From Pseudomonadales bacterium (GTDB lineage Bacteria; Pseudomonadota; Gammaproteobacteria; Pseudomonadales; JAHRWD01): 64,000 bases of DNA. Position 1 is the stretch's first letter; each line of letters starts with the position of its first letter. The stretch covers positions 23,557 through 87,556 of the forward strand of contig JAHRWD010000059.1 of NCBI GenBank assembly GCA_019090315.1. Reading direction: 5' to 3'. This document shows, in pieces, positions 1 through 10,363 of the stretch. A program made the position numbers and the translations under genes. The notes below the pieces were generated by a model, which had not been told where the DNA came from, did no database searches, and worked only from the letters and a program-made list of their open reading frames with translations.

Positions 1-1059
1 CCGGGGAATTAACAGGTTTCTTTTCCTGCTTGCAGGATCAAGTACTGAATCAATCATCAGCCTGGGTGACGAGACCAGGTTGTAGTGTTTTCGTTGATCC
101 ACCGATACTTTGTTAAGCAGCGTGTATTGAGGCGTCAAACCAATGCCTGAACCAGAAGTCAGCGGGTAGTCCAGCGCATACAGCCAGGGTTGATATGAAG
201 GTTCAAAGGTTACCTGATAGTGAATATCTAATGACTCCTCCATCTCTTCATGTGCGCTATTTCTTGCCCAACTCGCATTTTTCTGTTGCTGAAATGGAGT
301 ACCTTCTGGCCGCCAGGTTCTGCCATCAAAATTCGAGAACACCAGACCGCGCCAATAGAGTTCTCTAGTATCCGGTATTGCGCCATCAAATCGAACCCGA
401 AACGCCAGCTCATCTGACTTTGCCAAACTCGCTATATCACCCGGACTCATACTATCCGAAGGGCCGGTTTTTGATTGCCCGGAAGGTAAGGGTACCGACC
501 AGAGGGGACCGATACGTGGTACCAGTACGAACAGAACCAGCATTAACGGTAGTGCCGACAACAACATTACCGTTACCTGCTTAAGATCGATTGTCGCGCC
601 AGCTTGATCAGAAGTTTTGGTCACTTTCACCAGAGTGGTAGTTAGCACTACCAGCGCAACAAATACGTAAATAGTCATTACCATCGTTTGCGAAAAAAGG
701 AATGTAATCGGTAGGCAAAAATAGCCCAGGAATATGATCAGCAATCCATCACGAACGCGCTGCATCTCGAGGAATTTAAATACAAAGGTAAGCAGTAAAA
801 ATGCAGCAGCGGGATCGACACCCAACAGGTTTTGATAGCCCTGTCTGATGATCAGGGTTCCGGCAATCACCAGCAGCAATTTAACCAGTCCGTGGGGCAT
901 TTTTGCTTTACCGTAGTGGACCAATGTTCGCCAAACCATACACAGGCCATAGCCAATCAACAGGCCTGTCGGCATGCGATTTACGTGGGGCAGCAATACC
1001 GCACCAACACTGATCAGCAACCATAGGAAACTACTACGTGGCAGCGCGGCGCTGTTCAT
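1..1059 (-). CDS. TgpA-like transglutaminase (DUF3488), N-terminal part, truncated by window start
   Basis: Open minus frame starting at ATG 1059 and overlapping the DUF58 stop by 4 nt; hydrophobic N-terminus (LLISVGAVLLPHVNRMPTGLLI...) and 'PRIGPLWSVPLPS...TGPSDSMSPGDIASLAKSDELAFRVRF...RELYWRGLVFSNFDGRTW', typical of TgpA. Confidence 0.85.
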   Translation of the reverse strand, partial: MNSAALPRSSFLWLLISVGAVLLPHVNRMPTGLLIGYGLCMVWRTLVHYGKAKMPHGLVKLLLVIAGTLIIRQGYQNLLGVDPAAAFLLLTFVFKFLEMQRVRDGLLIIFLGYFCLPITFLFSQTMVMTIYVFVALVVLTTTLVKVTKTSDQAGATIDLKQVTVMLLSALPLMLVLFVLVPRIGPLWSVPLPSGQSKTGPSDSMSPGDIASLAKSDELAFRVRFDGAIPDTRELYWRGLVFSNFDGRTWRPEGTPFQQQKNASWARNSAHEEMEESLDIHYQVTFEPSYQPWLYALDYPLTSGSGIGLTPQYTLLNKVSVDQRKHYNLVSSPRLMIDSVLDPASRKRNLLIPR

Positions 1060-2060
1060 CGAGATACGCTATGCTCCTTATCGAGATCAAAGGTAGCCAA
1101 AGCACTTAGCAATAGATCCCGATGTGGAATACCGCTAGCCGGTTCATAGGCCTGTTCACCCAGGCGCAGGCCGTACAAACAGTTGTCGGCTTCCAGTTTA
1201 AGAATCCAGTAGCAAAGTACCGACAGGCGATACTCAAGGTGGCCACCCCGTACTTCATTAAAATCTAGCCATAGTTTCTCGGATTCACTTCCCTCAAACT
1301 GCTTAACGTTCATCTCGCCGGTTGCTGCGTAGCTTTTCCAGGCTACCTGTTTTGGAGAATCACCTAAGACATACCTTCTCAATCCAGAAATCTCATCCAT
1401 CGCTACTCTGATTTTCCGGAGATTTGGTTCCTGACCCGGGGCCGCCTGAACAGGCAGCTCGCCCTCAATCGGTTTTGGGTAGACCAGTCCATACAGTTCA
1501 AACCTCAACCAGGACCAGCTTCGCACCAACCCAAGAGGATATGTTGATTGAAGATTGAGCCGTCCGGGGTTTAGATAACCTCGCTGTTCGGCGGGTACGT
1601 AAAGCTCAATCTGATCTTGATCGTTTTCCAGGAGATTGGCGGTTGTGTGGCTCGATTCATTCCATCTGAACTGGAGCTGTTGCCGAATTCTATGATCGGT
1701 TCTATAGATATCGAGGGTTATTTTCGCAGCTTCACCGGCAAAAACTGAACTGCATTCTGCAACTCGAATACCCAAACCGGAAAGATTTCGATAGGTGAAA
1801 ATTATGATCACCGGGAACAGGCTAGCCAACATAAAGGTATAGGCAAAAACCATGCTGTTCTGATAATTTATCGCCATCAAAAATAGCAACAAAAGCAGCC
1901 CTGAAAATAGCAGCCCCGGTCGATTCGGAAGAATAAAAATACGCCGTTGGCTAAGGGTTATTTCGGTAGATTTCGGTAATCGCCTGTCTAACCAGTTACG
2001 ATAAATTCGCTTCAATTTTCCAGAGTAACGATCGCTAAACGGCTGGAATTTTGGTTCCAT
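1056..2060 (-). CDS. DUF58 domain-containing protein
   Basis: 334 aa; two N-terminal TM segments, 'GLRRYVLGDSPKQVAWKSYAATGEMNVKQFEG' DUF58 motif; sits between moxR and tgpA. Confidence 0.9.
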   Translation of the reverse strand: MEPKFQPFSDRYSGKLKRIYRNWLDRRLPKSTEITLSQRRIFILPNRPGLLFSGLLLLLFLMAINYQNSMVFAYTFMLASLFPVIIIFTYRNLSGLGIRVAECSSVFAGEAAKITLDIYRTDHRIRQQLQFRWNESSHTTANLLENDQDQIELYVPAEQRGYLNPGRLNLQSTYPLGLVRSWSWLRFELYGLVYPKPIEGELPVQAAPGQEPNLRKIRVAMDEISGLRRYVLGDSPKQVAWKSYAATGEMNVKQFEGSESEKLWLDFNEVRGGHLEYRLSVLCYWILKLEADNCLYGLRLGEQAYEPASGIPHRDLLLSALATFDLDKEHSVSR

Positions 2061-2070
2061 TGTTGCCGCG

Positions 2071-3018
2071 CTACACTACAGCCACTTCGGCCAGCAACGA
2101 TTGCGCAGCACCCGCTTCACTGGCATTGATGCCGCTCTGTAATCGGTGTTTCACGACCGAGGGAAGTACCGCCTGAACGTCCTCGGGAACTACGTAGCTA
2201 CGGCTATCCATAAACGCCCAGGTTTTTGCACAGGCAATCAAGCCTAACGCGCCTCTCGGAGAAAGGCCGTAGTTGAATCGTTGCGGCGCTCGACTAAAGG
2301 CAATAAGTCGCTGAATATAATCGAGCAATTTATCAGAGGTTTGCACAAGCTTAATCTGCTCCTGCATATCCTGTAATTCAGAAGGGGAAATACAAACAGA
2401 CAGATTGTCGATGAGTGCGCGGGCATCACCTTGCTTTAGCAGCACACGTTCAAACCGAGGGTCCGGATAGCCAAGTTCGATGCACATTAGAAAGCGGTCG
2501 AGTTGTGATTCGGGTAACGGGAAGGTTCCAGTCTGGGTCGATGGGTTTTGTGTTGCGATCACAAAGAATGGAGCGGGAAGCTGTCGAGTAGATCCATCTA
2601 CGGTTACCTGTCCCTCCTCCATCGCTTCCAGCAACGCACTTTGGGTTTTTGGTGTGCTGCGATTGATCTCATCCGCCAGTAGCAGTTGAGAGAATATCGG
2701 GCCCTGATGAAACTCAAAGCGTTCGCTCTTCTGGGAATACACAGACACACCGAGCACGTCGGCGGGTAGTAGATCACTGGTGAATTGAATACGCTGGTAG
2801 CTGAGTCCGAATACCCGGGACAAGGCATGGGCTAAAGTGGTTTTACCCATTCCGGGAAGGTCTTCAATAAGCAGGTGGCCGTTTGAAAACATGCAACAGA
2901 GGGCCTGTTTTATTTTATCCTCTTTACCGAGTACAACCTGGCTAATCTGGTGTAGTGCTTGCTGGATCTTTTGCTGCATAGTTTTTATTCGCGGGCTTGA
3001 TTCATGGGCCAGGCTCAA
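2071..3018 (-). CDS. MoxR family AAA+ ATPase
   Basis: Walker A 'EDLPGMGKTTLAHAL', Walker B 'LLADEINRSTPKTQSALLEAMEEGQVTVDG'. Confidence 0.95.
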   Translation of the reverse strand: MSLAHESSPRIKTMQQKIQQALHQISQVVLGKEDKIKQALCCMFSNGHLLIEDLPGMGKTTLAHALSRVFGLSYQRIQFTSDLLPADVLGVSVYSQKSERFEFHQGPIFSQLLLADEINRSTPKTQSALLEAMEEGQVTVDGSTRQLPAPFFVIATQNPSTQTGTFPLPESQLDRFLMCIELGYPDPRFERVLLKQGDARALIDNLSVCISPSELQDMQEQIKLVQTSDKLLDYIQRLIAFSRAPQRFNYGLSPRGALGLIACAKTWAFMDSRSYVVPEDVQAVLPSVVKHRLQSGINASEAGAAQSLLAEVAVV

Positions 3019-3090
3019 CTGTCCTGTGGTAACAGGTCAAGAAAAGTTGGAGTACTATGAGTGTAGTCCTGCGTGCTGAATTATGCAGTG

Positions 3091-4326
3091 TCAAACAGCG
3101 GCAAAACCCCGGGACATATCGTTCTTGATATCTTCGATATCTTCAAGTCCAACTGCTATCCGGATTAAGCTATCGCGAATACCTGCTTCCGCGCGCTGCT
3201 CATCAGTAAGCCTGCCATGGGTGGTAGTCGCAGGGTGCACGATGGTGGTTTTTACATCGCCAAGGTTTGCGGTTAACGAGCAGAGTATCGTGGCATCAAT
3301 AAAGTTCCAGGCTGCGGTCTGATCGCCTTTCAATTCAAAGGAGAGTACTCCACCAAAGCCGGTCTGTTGGGATTTGGCAAGCTCATGACCGGGGTGACTT
3401 TTAAGGCCAGCGTAATAAACCCGCTCAACCTGTGGCTGTTGATCCAGCCATTCCGCCAGTTGTTGTGCGTTACCGCAGTGTGCATCCATTCGCAGCTTTA
3501 AGGTTTCTAGCCCTTTTAGAAAAACCCAGGCGTTAAATGGGCTCATGCTTGGGCCAGCGGTACGCAAAAATGTCACCAGCTCTTTCATATGTTCGGCTCG
3601 ACCGGCGACGACACCGCCGACACATCGACCCTGTCCATCAATATATTTGGTAGCCGAGTGCACCACGATATCTGCGCCCAGTTCTAGTGGCCTCTGCAGT
3701 GCAGGTGTGCAAAATACGTTATCGACAACCAGCAGTGCTTCTGCTTTTTTTGAAATAGCAGCCAATGCTCTAAGGTCAATGATTTCGGAAAGCGGGTTCG
3801 AGGGGGTTTCCAAAAACAGCATCTCGGTATTTTCTCTCACCGCGTTTTCCCACTCAGACAGATCAGTGGGGGTTACAAAGGTAACCTCAACTGCGAACCG
3901 CTGCATGATATTACCGAATAGTGAAATGCTGGTGCCAAACAGGCTTGAGGAGCAAATCACATGATCTCCGGCCTTTAACAAACTCATGCAAGTGCTTAAT
4001 ATTGCAGCCATTCCTGACGCAGTAGCAACCGCTTGCTCTGCACCTTCCAGAGCTGCCATGCGCTCTTCAAAATTGCGAACGGTCGGATTGGTGTAGCGCG
4101 AATATACATTGGATGGCTCTGGACCTTTAAAACGGGCAGCCGCATCCGCAGCACTTTCAAAGATAAAGCTGGATGTCGCAAATATCGGTTCCGCGTGTTC
4201 GCCTTCGTGGGTTCGGTTATGTCCATCGCGAATGGCCAGGGTTTCAAACGTACTATCGGGAATAACGGTACGCCCCTGCGCCCGATTTGCCGGTAGTGAT
4301 GGATCTGATTTTTTCGAGTCTGGCAT
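3091..4326 (-). CDS. metZ: O-succinylhomoserine sulfhydrylase
   Basis: PLP Cys/Met metabolism family: 'HSATKYIDGQGRCVGGVV', 'ATASGMAAI'; adjacent to purF as in pseudomonads; start at MPDSKK. Confidence 0.9.
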   Translation of the reverse strand: MPDSKKSDPSLPANRAQGRTVIPDSTFETLAIRDGHNRTHEGEHAEPIFATSSFIFESAADAAARFKGPEPSNVYSRYTNPTVRNFEERMAALEGAEQAVATASGMAAILSTCMSLLKAGDHVICSSSLFGTSISLFGNIMQRFAVEVTFVTPTDLSEWENAVRENTEMLFLETPSNPLSEIIDLRALAAISKKAEALLVVDNVFCTPALQRPLELGADIVVHSATKYIDGQGRCVGGVVAGRAEHMKELVTFLRTAGPSMSPFNAWVFLKGLETLKLRMDAHCGNAQQLAEWLDQQPQVERVYYAGLKSHPGHELAKSQQTGFGGVLSFELKGDQTAAWNFIDATILCSLTANLGDVKTTIVHPATTTHGRLTDEQRAEAGIRDSLIRIAVGLEDIEDIKNDMSRGFAAV

Positions 4327-4373
4327 AATTAGTATTCCGACAAGCATGTACTACAAACTAATTTACGAGTATT

Positions 4374-5852
4374 TTATTTCGCTTCGTTTTTCTGTTTTTG
4401 CAGATCATTCCGATCCGCTTCAATGCGATCCAGGTATGCCGTATCAACATCGCCTGTTACGTATTCACCGGTAAATACCGAACATTCAAATTTAGTGATT
4501 TCAGGGTTTCCTTCCTGTGCACACTCAATCAGTTTGTCGATATTGAGGTAGATAAGCCGGTCAGCGCCAATTAACTCACGTACCTCTTCGGTAGTCCGGT
4601 CGTGGGCAATTAACTCATTGGCGGCAGGCATATCAATACCATAGACATTCGGGTATCGAACCGCAGGCGCTGCGGAAGCAAAGTAAACATTTTTTGCGCC
4701 GGCATCCCGAGCCATCTGCACAATCTGTTTGCAGGTGGTACCACGGACAATGGAATCATCGACCAGTAGTACATTTTTCCCATCAAATTCCAGGCGGATC
4801 GCATTGAGTTTTTGTTGAACCGATTTTTTGCGCTCAGTCTGCCCCGGCATAATGAATGTTCGACCGATATAGCGGTTTTTAATCAATCCTTCACGAAATT
4901 TTACATTCAAATGATGAGCCAGCGGAATAGCCGCGGTACGCGCTGTATCTGGAATAGGCATAACTACATCAATATCGTGATCCGGCCACTCTTCTTCTAT
5001 CTGTGCAGCTAGTTTTTCCCCCATTCTAAGACGGGATTTGTAGACTGAAATACCATCCATAATGGAATCCGGCCGGGAAAAATAGACATGTTCAAAGATA
5101 CAGGGGGTGTGAAGCTTCTTTTCTGAACAACTCTTGGTATGCATGTTGCCGTGCAGATCAAAAAATACCGCATGACCCGGGACGACATCGTCAATCACTT
5201 CAAAGCCCTGGGTATCAAGAGCAACACTTTCCGAAGCCACCATATATTCAGTGCCCTGCTCCGATTCACGTTTACCATAAACCAGCGGCCTGATGCCGTT
5301 TGGATCACGAAAGGCAATCAACCCGTGCCCAACGATCAAACACACAACTGCAAAGCCACCTTTGCAACGGCGCTGAACGCCCTCAACTGCTTTGAAGAAG
5401 TCACTTTGAGTGGGTTTGTGTTTACCAATTTGCTGCAGTTCATGTGCAAATATATTTAACAGTATTTCTGAATCGGAACTGGTATTTACATGTCGAAGAT
5501 CATCTTCGAACAACTCCTGGCTAAGCTTATCGGTATTGGTCAAATTACCGTTATGTGCAAGGCTGATACCATAGGGTGAGTTGACGTAAAACGGTTGAGC
5601 CAGATCGGATGAGGAGCTACCAGCCGTGGGGTAACGAACATGTCCGATCCCGATTCTCCCAGCCAGTGCGTGCATATCCTTGGGTTGAAATACATCACGA
5701 ACCAGTCCATTGCCTTTTTCCAGGTGAACAACTCCATCCTCAGATGTCAGTATTCCCGCGGCATCCTGGCCACGGTGTTGCAATACAGTGAGCGCGTCGT
5801 ACAACCCCTGATTTACATTTGAAAACGATACAATGCCAGCCAAACCACACAT
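4374..5852 (-). CDS. purF: Amidophosphoribosyltransferase
   Basis: N-terminal MCGLAGIV (Ntn Cys), PRPP motif '[18 protein letters not shown]'. Confidence 0.98.
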   Translation of the reverse strand: MCGLAGIVSFSNVNQGLYDALTVLQHRGQDAAGILTSEDGVVHLEKGNGLVRDVFQPKDMHALAGRIGIGHVRYPTAGSSSSDLAQPFYVNSPYGISLAHNGNLTNTDKLSQELFEDDLRHVNTSSDSEILLNIFAHELQQIGKHKPTQSDFFKAVEGVQRRCKGGFAVVCLIVGHGLIAFRDPNGIRPLVYGKRESEQGTEYMVASESVALDTQGFEVIDDVVPGHAVFFDLHGNMHTKSCSEKKLHTPCIFEHVYFSRPDSIMDGISVYKSRLRMGEKLAAQIEEEWPDHDIDVVMPIPDTARTAAIPLAHHLNVKFREGLIKNRYIGRTFIMPGQTERKKSVQQKLNAIRLEFDGKNVLLVDDSIVRGTTCKQIVQMARDAGAKNVYFASAAPAVRYPNVYGIDMPAANELIAHDRTTEEVRELIGADRLIYLNIDKLIECAQEGNPEITKFECSVFTGEYVTGDVDTAYLDRIEADRNDLQKQKNEAK

Positions 5853-5890
5853 AGTTCTATCTATTACCTTTGAATAAAATCAATCAATTT

Positions 5891-5910
5891 GAGAGCTTTG
5901 CACAAGAGCC
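5891..5910. repeat. Degenerate solo end of the MITE-like element in the purF-cvpA gap
   Basis: gagagctttgcacaagagcc versus gagacctttgcacgagagcc (18/20). Confidence 0.5.
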
Positions 5911-5924
5911 GTCTCTTCTTACGC

Positions 5925-6443
5925 TTAGCTGAAGATATCTTGAAGCCCGAGATGTTCTTTTGACCATGCCGCAAGCTCGGCAAACTCCGGTATTAAAGCC
6001 GACTGAACCCAGACATCATGCTCTTTTAGTGGGGTCAGATCCACCAATGTCACCAGCAGCAAAACTAGAATACAGGCTTTACTAGCACCAAATATTGCAC
6101 CTAACACTTTATCGATAGGACCTAGCCCAGCAACAGTAATCAGGCCCTTAAGCAGGCTGGTAACTATAGTACCGACTACCATGGTTGCGATAAAAAGTGC
6201 AAAAAATGACAGCCCATAAGCCACCTCAGGACTTTCAATCGAACCACTGAACAGGCTACTGATATCACCTGCAAAAAAATAACCGACTAATACAGAGGCT
6301 GCCAGACGTACCAGCGCCATCGCCTCTTTGATGAGCCCTCTAAAAAGGCTAATTACAGTTAATACTGCAATAAAAGCGATAAGCAGCCAATCAAGCAGGT
6401 TCAAGCCTGTGGTTTCCAATACGCCCACCAGTTCTGACTCCAT
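5925..6443 (-). CDS. cvpA: CvpA family protein
   Basis: Four-TM protein 'NLLDWLLIAFIAVLTVISLFRGLIKEA', upstream of purF. Confidence 0.9.
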   Translation of the reverse strand: MESELVGVLETTGLNLLDWLLIAFIAVLTVISLFRGLIKEAMALVRLAASVLVGYFFAGDISSLFSGSIESPEVAYGLSFFALFIATMVVGTIVTSLLKGLITVAGLGPIDKVLGAIFGASKACILVLLLVTLVDLTPLKEHDVWVQSALIPEFAELAAWSKEHLGLQDIFS

Positions 6444-6515
6444 CTAAATTTCCAGGTGCATCACACCAAATAGTTCTATTTTTCAGGCTGCTTACATTCC
6501 GGGTAGATAAACGAC

Positions 6516-7061
6516 CTATTTCAGATAACGAATAACCAGACCATCCAGTTCATAGCGGTCATGTAGTTTTTTCCTGAGTGCTTTGATTTTCTTTTCGCCT
6601 AGAACAGGTCCAACCAATATCTGGATCTTGTCACCCGCTGAACTGCTAATTCGTCGGGTATAGACGTTGTATCCAGCCCCACGCAATTTATCCCTTAGGG
6701 CTGCCGCATTGTCGTATTCTTTAAACGTCGCTAACTGGACAGCCCAGGCAACCGGCAAACCTGATTGATCGAGTTCGAATGGCTCTTTTCTATTTGGTTT
6801 AGTGACCAGTTTTTTCTGTTCAGCGGGCGTTTCAATACGTTGCTCGTCGACAGCTTCCTTTGGTGCTAGCTCGCCCATGCGTTTTTTCAAACGCGCATAT
6901 TCTTTCGGTGTCTCTACCGGCACATGTTTTGGCATCACCGGTTCAGGTGGGATTACAAAATCAGGAACATCGGGGTATTTAACCGGATTCTGGAACAGTA
7001 GCGGCAACACAACTAGCGCAACCGCAACAATAATGACCGCACCCACAAGTCTAGGTTTCAC
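6516..7061 (-). CDS. dedD: SPOR domain-containing protein (DedD-like)
   Basis: N-terminal TM then C-terminal SPOR 'WAVQLATFKEYDNAAALRDKLRGAGYNVYTR'; gene order. Confidence 0.85.
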   Translation of the reverse strand: MKPRLVGAVIIVAVALVVLPLLFQNPVKYPDVPDFVIPPEPVMPKHVPVETPKEYARLKKRMGELAPKEAVDEQRIETPAEQKKLVTKPNRKEPFELDQSGLPVAWAVQLATFKEYDNAAALRDKLRGAGYNVYTRRISSSAGDKIQILVGPVLGEKKIKALRKKLHDRYELDGLVIRYLK

Positions 7062-7181
7062 CGCATCGTACCTGGCTCAGATGAGTCGCTTCGATAAAAG
7101 CGACCTATCAGGGAAACGGGTATCAACAATCTGGGTTTCCATGATCTGCAATTTTCATCATTGGTTTTTAACTGGACCGAA

Positions 7182-8486
7182 CTAAAGTAGTTCACTTAAG
7201 GATCTTATGCCCCAAACATCAAGTGCCGCGGCAACGGTAAAGAAGGAGCCCACTACTAACAGGCGATCACCCTTCCCTATCAGCGTTTCGGCCTCTGCTA
7301 ATGCGGCATTTACAGATGTCATTGTACGACAAGCATCGATTCCCTGTCTCTCAAAAAGATTAACCATTTCAGTAATCTGAGCCGCACGAGGTCTGTCTAA
7401 TGCAGCCAGATACCAGAAATCGATAGAGTCCTGTAAAGCGGTTACAATTCCATCGAGATCCTTATCCGCCATAACCCCAAAAACAGCAATGGTCTTGCCG
7501 CTAACCGGATGCTGCTTGAGCTGATTTGCAAGGTAGGCCGCTGCGTCTGGATTATGGGCCACATCAAGAATAATCGGTTTATTTGGCACGTTAAAAAAAC
7601 GCCCGGGCATTCGTAATGTGGATATCGCAGTTTGAACGGTTTTGCTGGTGAGTAATGACGAATCAAGTAATGCGATTGCCTGCAATGCAGCTGCAGTACT
7701 CTCTTTGGGGATATGGGGTTCAGTCAGATGATCTATGGTGATCTTTGTTCTGTTCGAGTCACAACCGTGCCATTGCCAGTTTGATCGGGATTCCTGATGC
7801 TCAATAGAGAAATCGATATTGCGCACATATAAAGACGTACAAAGTGACTTCATCAGCTCAACAACTGAATCAGGGATGTCGGTTTCACTGCAAACGAGTG
7901 GTTGGTAAGCTCTGAGGATTCCTGCTTTCTCAAACCCGATCTGTTCCCGATCGTCGCCTAACCAGTCCTGATGATCAATGCCAATGGAGGTAATCACTGC
8001 AATATCTGCATCAATAATATTGGCTGCATCCAGGCGCCCGCCAAGACCCACTTCAAGGATTACGAATTCAACCGCGGCATGTTTAAACGTCTGTAGCGCC
8101 GCAAGTGTGCCGTATTCGAAATAGGTCAGCGGCTGATCGGCGGTATGTAATGCGATCTCTGAAAAAACCTGACAGATGTACTCATCCGTGGCTTCAACAC
8201 CGTTGAGGCGTATTCTTTCGTTGTAACGTAAAAAATGGGGGGAGGAGAAACAGCCCACAGAACGTTCGGAAACGCAGGCTATTTTTTCCAGCATTGCGGC
8301 GGTTGATCCTTTGCCATTGGTGCCGGCAATGGTGATCACTTTAATGTTGCTTTGCCGAAAGTACTCGATGAGTCCGAGGCGCTCTGCAATCGCCCGGACC
8401 CGCGAGAGGCCCATCTCAACCTCTTGCGGATGAAGGGCTTCGATCCATGTCAGCCAGTCGGATAAATTATCAGGCAGGTCACGCAT
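7182..8486 (-). CDS. folC: Bifunctional folylpolyglutamate synthase/dihydrofolate synthase
   Basis: 'TIAGTNGKGSTAAMLEKI' P-loop, 'SSPHFLRYNERIRLNG', 'ILDVAHNPDAA'. Confidence 0.95.
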   Translation of the reverse strand: MRDLPDNLSDWLTWIEALHPQEVEMGLSRVRAIAERLGLIEYFRQSNIKVITIAGTNGKGSTAAMLEKIACVSERSVGCFSSPHFLRYNERIRLNGVEATDEYICQVFSEIALHTADQPLTYFEYGTLAALQTFKHAAVEFVILEVGLGGRLDAANIIDADIAVITSIGIDHQDWLGDDREQIGFEKAGILRAYQPLVCSETDIPDSVVELMKSLCTSLYVRNIDFSIEHQESRSNWQWHGCDSNRTKITIDHLTEPHIPKESTAAALQAIALLDSSLLTSKTVQTAISTLRMPGRFFNVPNKPIILDVAHNPDAAAYLANQLKQHPVSGKTIAVFGVMADKDLDGIVTALQDSIDFWYLAALDRPRAAQITEMVNLFERQGIDACRTMTSVNAALAEAETLIGKGDRLLVVGSFFTVAAALDVWGIRSLSELL

Positions 8487-8522
8487 CTATGGCAGGGTTA
8501 GTCAGATATCTGCATCAAAATA

Positions 8523-9452
8523 CTAGATATTGTCGTCCGTATCAGCGCTGATGACTTCTACATCGGTAATTTCCTGTTCCAGTAGGAGCTGATCCACAGA
8601 CTGATGATTCAGGTTTGCCAGCAAACGACCTACGGTATCTCTCATTTCACTTCGATGAACAATCATATCAATCGCACCATGATCCAGCAGAAACTCGCTG
8701 CGCTGGAAGCCTTCGGGCAATGTAACTCGTACAGTTTGCTGAATTACATTGGGGCCAGCAAAACCTACCAGTGCATTCGGCTCTGCAATGTTGATATCAC
8801 CCAGCATTGCCAGGCTAGCGGAAACGCCACCGTAAATAGGGTCAATCATCACTGAAACATAGGGAATTCCCATCTGCTTCATGCGCTCCAATGCGGCAGC
8901 AGTTTTTGCCATCTGCATCAATGACATCAGTGATTCCTGCATTCGCGCACCACCACTGGTTGAGAAGCAGATCAATGGGATACGCTCTTTCATCGCGACG
9001 TTAGCAGCCTGAGTAAATTTTTCACCCACCACGGAGCCCATCGAGCCACCTAAAAAGCGAAACTCAAAAACTGCTAACACAACGGGCATCCCCTTGAGAT
9101 GTCCTTTTATTGCGATGAGTGCTTCTTTTTCCCCAGTAGATTTTTGGGCACTGGTCAGGCGATCCTTATATTTCCGAGTATCTTTTACTTTGTATTTATC
9201 TTCGGATTCAATATCCCCCGCAATTTCGGTTTTCTCGCCTTCGTCGAGGAAAATATCAATTCGGCGCCGCGCACCAATACGGATGTGATGATCGCACTTT
9301 TGGCAGACGTCGAGATTTTTCTCGAGATCCGTACGATAAAGTACGGCACTACACTTTGGACATTGTTTCCAAAGCCCTTCCGGTACGTTAGTTTTTCTCT
9401 CTTCGCCTGTACCACCCAATGAAGGTAGTATTTTATCCAGCCAACTGACCAT
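8523..9452 (-). CDS. accD: Acetyl-CoA carboxylase carboxyltransferase subunit beta
   Basis: Zn ribbon '[26 protein letters not shown]', carboxyltransferase motifs. Confidence 0.97.
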   Translation of the reverse strand: MVSWLDKILPSLGGTGEERKTNVPEGLWKQCPKCSAVLYRTDLEKNLDVCQKCDHHIRIGARRRIDIFLDEGEKTEIAGDIESEDKYKVKDTRKYKDRLTSAQKSTGEKEALIAIKGHLKGMPVVLAVFEFRFLGGSMGSVVGEKFTQAANVAMKERIPLICFSTSGGARMQESLMSLMQMAKTAAALERMKQMGIPYVSVMIDPIYGGVSASLAMLGDINIAEPNALVGFAGPNVIQQTVRVTLPEGFQRSEFLLDHGAIDMIVHRSEMRDTVGRLLANLNHQSVDQLLLEQEITDVEVISADTDDNI

Positions 9453-9488
9453 GATATATCCTGAAATTTTGTTTGTAGCGTACAGCCT

Positions 9489-9515
9489 GGGATTAAACCT
9501 CTTAGGTTTAATCCC
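9489..9515. promoter_or_regulatory. Perfect 12-bp inverted repeat (GGGATTAAACCT-CTT-AGGTTTAATCCC) between trpA and accD
   Basis: Read directly from sequence; not followed by a T-run on the minus strand. Confidence 0.6.
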
Positions 9516-9535
9516 AACCCCTTAACAATTATTGT

Positions 9536-10354
9536 TCAAGCCAATGAATCCAGTGCTTCTCTTATGGTAACGATGTATTCGGAAACAGCCCGACGGATAT
9601 CCTCTGGATTATCCGATTTTTGAGTCGTTTGATAAATCAGATTAACCAATGCAGAGCCAATCACCACCCCATCTGAAACAGCACCTACACTTTTCGCTGA
9701 GTCGGCATCCTTGATACCAAAACCGACACCCACGGGCAATTCGGTAATATTCTTTATATCGCTAACTTTACTGGCAACTTCTGAGATATCAAGATTTCCC
9801 GCTCCGGTAACCCCTTTCAGGGAGACGTAGTAGATGTAGCCTGAAGCCTGATCGCATATCATTTTGGCGCGTTTTTTGGTGGTAGTGGGTGCTATCAGAT
9901 AGATCAGGTCGATATTCTTTGCTCTCAATAGCCCGGAAAACGGATCTGACTCTTCCGGCGGCATATCAACGATCAGCACTCCATCGATCCCCGCCGCGCT
10001 GGCGTCTTTCACAAATGCCTGGTACCCATATATCTCAAATGGATTGAGATACCCCATCAAAACGATCGGTGTAGTCTTGTTGTTCTGTCTGAACGAGGAT
10101 ACGACTGAAAGTACATTTTTGAGCGAAATGGAGTTTTTCAGAGCTCGCTCGGAAGCGGCTTGAATGACCGGCCCATCCGCACTGGGGTCTGAAAATGGCA
10201 CCCCAAGCTCAATCACATCACAACCCGCATCAGCAAGCGTATGCATGATCAGTAGCGTACTTTCCAAGGATGGATCGCCGACGGTTATATAGGGGATCAG
10301 GGCAGTTCTGTTACTGCTTTTAAGTTGTTCAAAAGTGGTCTGGATTCGGCTCAT
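9536..10354 (-). CDS. trpA: Tryptophan synthase subunit alpha
   Basis: 'ELGVPFSDPSADGPVIQAASERAL' signature. Confidence 0.97.
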   Translation of the reverse strand: MSRIQTTFEQLKSSNRTALIPYITVGDPSLESTLLIMHTLADAGCDVIELGVPFSDPSADGPVIQAASERALKNSISLKNVLSVVSSFRQNNKTTPIVLMGYLNPFEIYGYQAFVKDASAAGIDGVLIVDMPPEESDPFSGLLRAKNIDLIYLIAPTTTKKRAKMICDQASGYIYYVSLKGVTGAGNLDISEVASKVSDIKNITELPVGVGFGIKDADSAKSVGAVSDGVVIGSALVNLIYQTTQKSDNPEDIRRAVSEYIVTIREALDSLA

Positions 10355-10363
10355 TATCGTTTC

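Noticed and set aside
3025-3038. CCTGT-GGTA-ACAGG palindrome upstream of moxR
   Set aside because: Spacing of 4 does not fit a LexA box (N8) and it is too short to support any specific regulator.
3545-3964. 139-aa plus-strand ORF antisense to metZ
   Set aside because: Shadow ORF entirely inside a well-supported gene.
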